Of a stretch of 64,000 bases of DNA, positions 59,291-64,000 are shown piece by piece (position 1 is the first letter of the stretch; each line of letters begins with the position of its first letter). The stretch comes from Gibbsiella quercinecans. Lineage in GTDB: Bacteria; Pseudomonadota; Gammaproteobacteria; Enterobacterales; Enterobacteriaceae. The stretch spans positions 3,658,001 to 3,722,000 of the forward strand of contig NZ_CP014136.1 of NCBI RefSeq assembly GCF_002291425.1, read 5' to 3'. The position numbers were made by a program, and so were the translations under genes. The notes below the pieces were generated by a model. It ran no database searches, was not told the origin of the DNA, and saw nothing but the letters and a program-made list of their open reading frames with translations.

Positions 59291-60112
59291 TTGTCATTAC
59301 AGTCTGCAGAGTGGTTTAGCCGGAATGGGGTAGAGTGCTCCCGAGTAAAAGCCAGAAATTCCTGCTTTCCGAAACATCTCCATGATGAATATGTTATCAG
59401 TGCAAACCTGACGGGTGTCGAGGAGATCTGGCTGTCAGGAGAAACTGCATACGTTAAAAGTGGTCAGGTGACCTTATATAACCCTGGCACGATTCAAGCG
59501 TCGCGCTTTGATAGTCAGTGCGTTGAATTTATCAGCGTGCATATGCCTCAGTCAGTGATGAAAACGCTTGCCGATGAGGAAAATCTACGCAGCGATCGTG
59601 AAGCACCGATCCTGCGTGAGGGCATAATCAATAATGTGCGCCTATTTGATGCTCTGTGCCGTTTTGCAACATCCGCTCGGCAGGAACAACACAGCATTAA
59701 TCAGGAGCAGGAGCTGATATTACTTTGTGGCGAGCTGCTGGAAACACCCGCCATGCTGCAGGGCAGTGATAAACAGAGGGTTAACTTAGTCATTGAATAT
59801 TTACGCGAGCATCTCAACGTAAAACCACAGCTGGAAATACTGTCGCAGATGGCCGGGTTGAGTAAATATCATCTTGTTCGCTGTTTCACCCGACAGACGG
59901 GCATGCCGCCTTTGCAATATCATATGCAGTTGCGCTTGCACCAGGCCCGCGATTTGTTGCGCAGGAATGTTCATCCGCTTGATGTGGCCATTATGCTGGG
60001 ATTCTATGACCAGAGTCATTTCATCAATTCTTTTCGCAAAGTGATGGGAACGACGCCCCATCACTATGCTTCTCAGGTAAGATCAGGCCGCCATAAACTC
60101 CTGGTAACCTGA
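59291..60112 (+). CDS. AraC-family transcriptional regulator
   Basis: A 273-aa regulator: an N-terminal cupin-like ligand domain (HLHDEYVISANLTG) and a C-terminal AraC domain with two helix-turn-helix motifs (LSQMAGLSKYHLVRCFTRQTG; HPLDVAIMLGFYDQSHFINSFRKVMG in two parts). The only start that keeps the domain is a TTG at 59291 with AAGGT ten bases upstream; no ATG is available before residue 90. Its 3' end overlaps the LysE-family gene by 30 bases, tail to tail, and it likely controls that exporter. The 281 bases before it have no gene. Confidence 0.8.
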   Translation: MSLQSAEWFSRNGVECSRVKARNSCFPKHLHDEYVISANLTGVEEIWLSGETAYVKSGQVTLYNPGTIQASRFDSQCVEFISVHMPQSVMKTLADEENLRSDREAPILREGIINNVRLFDALCRFATSARQEQHSINQEQELILLCGELLETPAMLQGSDKQRVNLVIEYLREHLNVKPQLEILSQMAGLSKYHLVRCFTRQTGMPPLQYHMQLRLHQARDLLRRNVHPLDVAIMLGFYDQSHFINSFRKVMGTTPHHYASQVRSGRHKLLVT

Positions 60113-60721
60113 CACGATCACATAAAGGGCAAAATAGCTGAATATCAGCGCTGACGCTATGTAGGAATATTTAAGCAGACGATGGCCAAGTAGCCTGCCA
60201 CCAAAGCTACCGACCAGGCACAGCACACAGGTCCAGAACACGCCCGCAATAAAGAAGCCACTTAAAAACCAGGATGATGCCGTTACGCTGTGTTGCCCCA
60301 TCCGGGAAATCAGCGCCCCTCCCACTGTAGCAAACCACAGGATGGCCGTGGGAGAGGACATCGCGAGCAAGACTCCTCGTCCGAATTCGCGCAGTAGTGA
60401 GCGGTATTGATGGGCTTCGTTCACGTTAAGCTCTGCAGCCTTCTGAAAAGCTGCAATGAGCATTTTGCCTGCGAACCACAACAGCATCGCGCCGCCCCCA
60501 ATCCATAAGATCCAGCGTACGGCTTCATACTGAAGCAATAGGGTCATTCCTGCCAGCGCCAGTAACGCATAGACTAAATCACCCACGCAGGTGCCAATTC
60601 CCAGCCAGAAACCATGAAAATACCCACGTTGCATGGCCAGCGTAATCATGGCGATATTGGCAATGCCGATATCGAGACACAGCGAAAGGCTCAGTAAAAA
60701 ACCATTTGAAAACGGGATCAT
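60083..60721 (-). CDS. LysE/RhtB-family amino-acid exporter
   Basis: A 212-aa inner-membrane protein with about six spans. Its pattern (hydrophobic start, GYFHGFWLGIGTCVGDLVYALLALAGM, and the middle loop SSPTAILWFATVGG) fits the LysE family that exports amino acids or derivatives. It is convergent with the AraC regulator and divergent from the GNAT gene. This AraC-LysE-GNAT grouping occurs as a unit in enteric bacteria as far as I recall. The substrate is unknown. Confidence 0.82.
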   Translation of the reverse strand: MIPFSNGFLLSLSLCLDIGIANIAMITLAMQRGYFHGFWLGIGTCVGDLVYALLALAGMTLLLQYEAVRWILWIGGGAMLLWFAGKMLIAAFQKAAELNVNEAHQYRSLLREFGRGVLLAMSSPTAILWFATVGGALISRMGQHSVTASSWFLSGFFIAGVFWTCVLCLVGSFGGRLLGHRLLKYSYIASALIFSYFALYVIVSGYQEFMAA

Positions 60722-60910
60722 AAAGTGAAGCCTTTGATTTTAAGCATGCCGAGACGTTTACTTAACCATTGCATGCGTAACCGGTATTGGAAGGAATTGC
60801 GCAGAGTGTATGAAATGATACTGTCTTTTTAGACAACAGGTTATTTCCTTGCCGGAGCCTTACTCATACGCCGTACTACCGGCATTGCTAAAATATGGAT
60901 CAACCTAATC

Positions 60911-61420
60911 ATGGACATCACGATCAGTCTTGCGCGAAATGAACACCTGGCCGCGCTTCGCATCATTGAGTTAGCGGCGTTTGAGACGCTACGCGCAGGA
61001 GGCGCAGTGACAGGGCCTCCTGCCGCGGGCAGCATTGATGACTTCAACCAGTTATGCCATGAAGGATTGCTCTTTGTCGCCTTCGCCCCGGCCGACATCC
61101 CGGTAGGATTCGCTGGAGCGTCAATCGTTGATAATTGGCTGCACATTGCAGAAGTTGACGTGCACCCGAACTGGCAGCACCGCGGAATAGGTCGGCGCCT
61201 GATGAATACGCTTCTTTCTGCAGGGAAGGCTCGTGGTTTCACTGGCGCTACTCTGACCACCGATCGCTACGTGCCTTGCAACGCATCTTTTTACGCCTCT
61301 CTGGGGTTTAAAATTGTGGAAGGGGAGGGAATTCAACGGCGGCTGAAAGATTTGCTCGATAAAGAAGCCGCATCGGGAATGGATCCGCAACGTCGCGTCG
61401 CCATGCAACTGCACTATTAG
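60911..61420 (+). CDS. GNAT-family N-acetyltransferase
   Basis: A 169-aa acetyltransferase with the acetyl-CoA motif VDVHPNWQHRGIGRRLM and the late NASFYASLGFKIVEG. It acetylates an unknown amine; neighbours suggest an amino-acid or related compound that LysE exports. It is divergent from the LysE gene across 189 bases. Confidence 0.8.
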   Translation: MDITISLARNEHLAALRIIELAAFETLRAGGAVTGPPAAGSIDDFNQLCHEGLLFVAFAPADIPVGFAGASIVDNWLHIAEVDVHPNWQHRGIGRRLMNTLLSAGKARGFTGATLTTDRYVPCNASFYASLGFKIVEGEGIQRRLKDLLDKEAASGMDPQRRVAMQLHY

Positions 61421-61511
61421 AATATTATTATTCTCAACGCTGAATCTGCCTATCAGACCTGGATAGAGCCCTGAGCCGCAAAATGCCAGCTCAGGGCTAA
61501 GCGCATTCCCC

Positions 61512-62750
61512 TTAGCCAATAGCGCCCAGCGTATCGCCCTGGCTTTGTTTCTTCGGCAACAGGAACAGCGTGGCGTAAATATCCAGCAGATAAATTGCCG
61601 CCAGCAGGCTAATGGCCGCATTGAAGGAGATCTGGCTGGCTAATGCGCCAATCGCCCAAGGCCCCAGGCCACCGACGCCGCGGCCAAGATTGAACAGGAT
61701 ATTCTGTGCGGTGGCGCGCGCTTCAACCGGGTAGGTATCGGAGATCAACGCGCCGTAGCCGCCGATCATACCGTTCACGAACAGCCCCATGACCGCGCCG
61801 GCAAACAGCATCAGGGTGGGATCGCTAAGTTGGGCGTAGCAAATGACCATCACCACAGCGCCAATCTGATAAGCAACGAAAATTTTCCAGCGGGTGAAGC
61901 GGTCTGCCAACACACCAAACAGCCAGATGCCGAAGGCCATGCCAACCACCGTCACCGCGGTCCATACCCCAGATTTCGTCAGCGAAAAGCCAAAGTTCTT
62001 CGCCAGGTAAGTGGGCATCCAGATCATCAGGCCGTAGTAGCCGAAGTTCTGCACCGAACAGAGGATGAAAATACCCAGGCTGGCCTTGCTGGTGGCGCTA
62101 TCTTTAAACAGTAGCCTGATGCGCTGGCCGAAAGACAGCGTGTGGCTGTGGCTTTTCCGCTGGGCAAAGGCTTCGGGTTCCCCCATGGTGCGGCGGATAA
62201 GAAACGACGCCAGCGCCGGCAACAGGCCGACCAGGAACATGCCGCGCCAGCCAATGTGCGGCAGCAATAACGGCGTTAAAAAGGCTGCGGCCAATACGCC
62301 AAGCTGCCAGCCCATGCCGACGTAGGCGGAAGCGCGGTTGCGCTTTTCCGCGGGCCAGGCCTCGGCGATCAACGCCATGCCAATGCCGAATTCTCCACCC
62401 AGGCCGATACCGGCCAGCGTGCGGTAGGCGAGTAAATCCCAGTAACCCTGTGCGATGGCGCACAGGCCGGTGAAGAGGGAAAACATCAAAATCGTGACGG
62501 TGAGAACGCGGATGCGGCCAAAGCGATCGCTAAGATGGCCGAAAATCACGCCGCCGAGCACCGCGCCGATTAACGTCCAGGTGACCAGCGAGCCGGCCTC
62601 CGGGGAGGTGAGCTGCAGTTCAGCGGCGATAAGCGGCAGCATAAAGCCAAGGATCAGTAAATCGAAGCCGTCCATGGCATAGCCGCTAACGGAAGCCAGC
62701 ATCGCCTTACCGGGTGTTGCATGATGATTACGCTGTGTGTGGTTGGGCAT
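61512..62750 (-). CDS. MFS transporter of the aromatic acid:H+ symporter (AAHS) family
   Basis: A 412-aa transporter with 12 spans. The first span YAMDGFDLLILGFMLPLI and the loop GHLSDRFGRIRVL carry the AAHS signature (DGxD and the MFS loop), and GLGGEFGIGMALIAE matches the family. AAHS proteins take up protocatechuate, benzoate or related acids; no degradation genes are nearby. The ribosome site is weak (AAGAT). The next 167 bases hold no other gene. Confidence 0.82.
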   Translation of the reverse strand: MPNHTQRNHHATPGKAMLASVSGYAMDGFDLLILGFMLPLIAAELQLTSPEAGSLVTWTLIGAVLGGVIFGHLSDRFGRIRVLTVTILMFSLFTGLCAIAQGYWDLLAYRTLAGIGLGGEFGIGMALIAEAWPAEKRNRASAYVGMGWQLGVLAAAFLTPLLLPHIGWRGMFLVGLLPALASFLIRRTMGEPEAFAQRKSHSHTLSFGQRIRLLFKDSATSKASLGIFILCSVQNFGYYGLMIWMPTYLAKNFGFSLTKSGVWTAVTVVGMAFGIWLFGVLADRFTRWKIFVAYQIGAVVMVICYAQLSDPTLMLFAGAVMGLFVNGMIGGYGALISDTYPVEARATAQNILFNLGRGVGGLGPWAIGALASQISFNAAISLLAAIYLLDIYATLFLLPKKQSQGDTLGAIG

Positions 62751-62917
62751 ATTTTTTATCTTGTTGTTTATCTGGAGCAGGTATTGTGCCGCCGAGCGCG
62801 AAGAGTCTCCATAATAAATTCAGTAGGCTGGCAAGGGTTTGGGCGCACACCGGGAAAATGCTATGCTTTGCCGCCCTTCAGCCAGGCCGCTGAAGATCAT
62901 GATTTACACAATCGGGA

Positions 62918-63253
62918 ATGCAGATGAGTATAGAAAATCAGGTTCGCCAATGTTTGCTGGCGATTGAGCAGTCAATGCGCGATTTGGCGCTGTGGCAATC
63001 GGCACCGCCGGAGCCTGAGGCTTTCACCAGCGTGGAACCGTTCTGCGTTGACAGCATGCAGGCGGAAGAGTGGCTGCAATGGGTCTTCCTGCCGCGGATG
63101 TATGCGCTGCTGGATGCGAACGCGCCGCTGCCCACCCGCTTTGCCATCACGCCTTATTTCGAAGAGGCGCTTAAGCATAGAGAGCCGGTTTGCCTGCCGC
63201 TGCTGGCGGTGCTGCAGCGCCTGGACAACATGCTGAATCAAGAATCGCCGTAA
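62918..63253 (+). CDS. yqcC: YqcC, DUF446 protein
   Basis: A 111-aa protein matching E. coli YqcC (VEPFCVDSMQAEEWLQWVFLPRM is split by only a few changes). DUF446 is a small helical family of unknown function adjacent to truC. The ATG at 62918 or that at 62924 (MSIENQV) may be used. The stop overlaps the truC start. Confidence 0.9.
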   Translation: MQMSIENQVRQCLLAIEQSMRDLALWQSAPPEPEAFTSVEPFCVDSMQAEEWLQWVFLPRMYALLDANAPLPTRFAITPYFEEALKHREPVCLPLLAVLQRLDNMLNQESP

Positions 63254-64000
63254 TGCTGGAGATTCTTTATCAGGATGCGCATCTGGTGGCCGTGAATAAG
63301 CCGGCCGGTTGGCTGGTGCATCGCAGTTGGCTGGATCGCCACGAGACGGTTTTTGTGATGCAGACCGTGCGCGATCAGATCGGCCAGCATGTGTTCACCG
63401 TGCACCGCCTCGATCGTCCCACCTCCGGTGTGCTGCTGTTGGCGCTCTCCAGCGAGGTGGCGCACCGGTTGTCGCAACAGTTTGAACAGCATCAGGTGCA
63501 GAAAACCTACCACGCGGTGGTGCGCGGCTATGTGCATGACGCCGCCACCTTGGATTACCCGCTCACGCAAGAGCGGGATAAAGTCGCCGACAGGTTCGCC
63601 AGTGCAGACAAAGCGCCCCAGTCTGCGCTCACGCACTATCGGCCGCTGGCGCGGGTGGAAATGCCGGTCGCGGTGGGCCGCTATGCCAGTGCCCGTTATA
63701 CGCTGGTGGAACTGCGGCCGGAAACCGGGCGCAAGCATCAGCTGCGCCGCCATATGGTGCATATCAGGCACCCGATCGTCGGTGACAGTAAGCATGGCGA
63801 TCTGCGCCAGAACCGGGCGATGGCGCAGCACTTTGGCTGCCCGCGCCTGATGTTACACGCCAGCCACCTGCGCCTGGCGCACCCGATCAGCGGTGAGCCG
63901 CTGCAGATTTCTGCGCGCTGGGATAGCCCGTGGCAGCGGTTGATGTCACAATTTGGCTGGCTGGACGTTGTCCCTGAACTCGCCAGGGTTGAGTTTCCCC
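63253..64000 (+). CDS. truC: tRNA pseudouridine(65) synthase TruC, cut by window edge
   Basis: The first 249 residues of an RluA-family pseudouridine synthase that modifies U65 of tRNA. The catalytic aspartate is in VHRLDRPTSGVL, and PETGRKHQLRRHMVH is conserved. The reading frame is open to the end of the window; E. coli TruC has 260 residues, so about ten residues and the stop lie outside. The ATG at 63253 overlaps the yqcC stop. Confidence 0.94.
   Translation, partial: MLEILYQDAHLVAVNKPAGWLVHRSWLDRHETVFVMQTVRDQIGQHVFTVHRLDRPTSGVLLLALSSEVAHRLSQQFEQHQVQKTYHAVVRGYVHDAATLDYPLTQERDKVADRFASADKAPQSALTHYRPLARVEMPVAVGRYASARYTLVELRPETGRKHQLRRHMVHIRHPIVGDSKHGDLRQNRAMAQHFGCPRLMLHASHLRLAHPISGEPLQISARWDSPWQRLMSQFGWLDVVPELARVEFP

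Overview
The window reads as chromosomal DNA of a GC-rich member of the Enterobacterales. Gene order and protein similarity follow the Escherichia coli thyA-recCBD-argA-amiC-mltA-csd-gcvA-xni-syd segment, but the extra genes and sequence divergence point to a Yersiniaceae-type genome (Serratia or Gibbsiella-like). The species cannot be fixed from the sequence alone.

Layout. Positions 1-5262 hold two LysR regulators, a small membrane protein, a YddA/SbmA-like ABC exporter and a periplasmic metallo-beta-lactamase-fold protein. Positions 5576-11207 hold an MFS efflux pump, lysR/lysA, a LacI-type regulator and galR with a candidate operator. Positions 11370-16741 are the most interesting part. 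The two paralogous small RNA genes omrB and omrA, normally close neighbours between galR and aas, are separated by about 5.2 kb of foreign DNA. That DNA contains a collapsed remnant of a Trb-type conjugative element (integrase start joined to the end of trbI, then a DUF2274 gene), a decayed integrase C-terminus, and a translationally coupled pair. The pair is a 126-aa AbiJ/HEPN-like protein and an 1104-aa protein with a NERD-type nuclease domain, a STAND/NACHT-like ATPase and a long helical C-terminus. It has the architecture of an antiphage system, and I do not recognise it as a described one.

Positions 16803-23253 return to core genes: aas-lplT (phospholipid repair), tas, ygdR, ygdQ, mutH. 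The mutH-rppH gap carries several DnaA boxes and corresponds to the DARS2 locus. Next come rppH-ptsP, lgt-thyA, the prepilin-like ppdA-ppdB-ygdB-ppdC genes running into recC-ptrA-recB-recD (RecBCD nuclease plus pitrilysin), then argA with a paired ARG box, amiC, two initiator tRNA genes, mltA, tcdA, csdE-csdA, ygdI, the divergent gcvB sRNA and gcvA, ygdD-rlmM, an array of about 90-bp intergenic repeats, xni, ppnN, queF and syd.

After syd lies the CsrB regulatory RNA. Immediately downstream, where yqcC would be expected, another accessory block of about 5 kb is found: a 9-nt tandem repeat, an HTH antitoxin/PIN toxin pair, an AraC regulator, a LysE exporter, a GNAT acetyltransferase and an AAHS-type MFS transporter. 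yqcC and a 3'-truncated truC (cut by the window edge) close the window. Both accessory blocks therefore begin just 3' of the terminator of a regulatory RNA gene.
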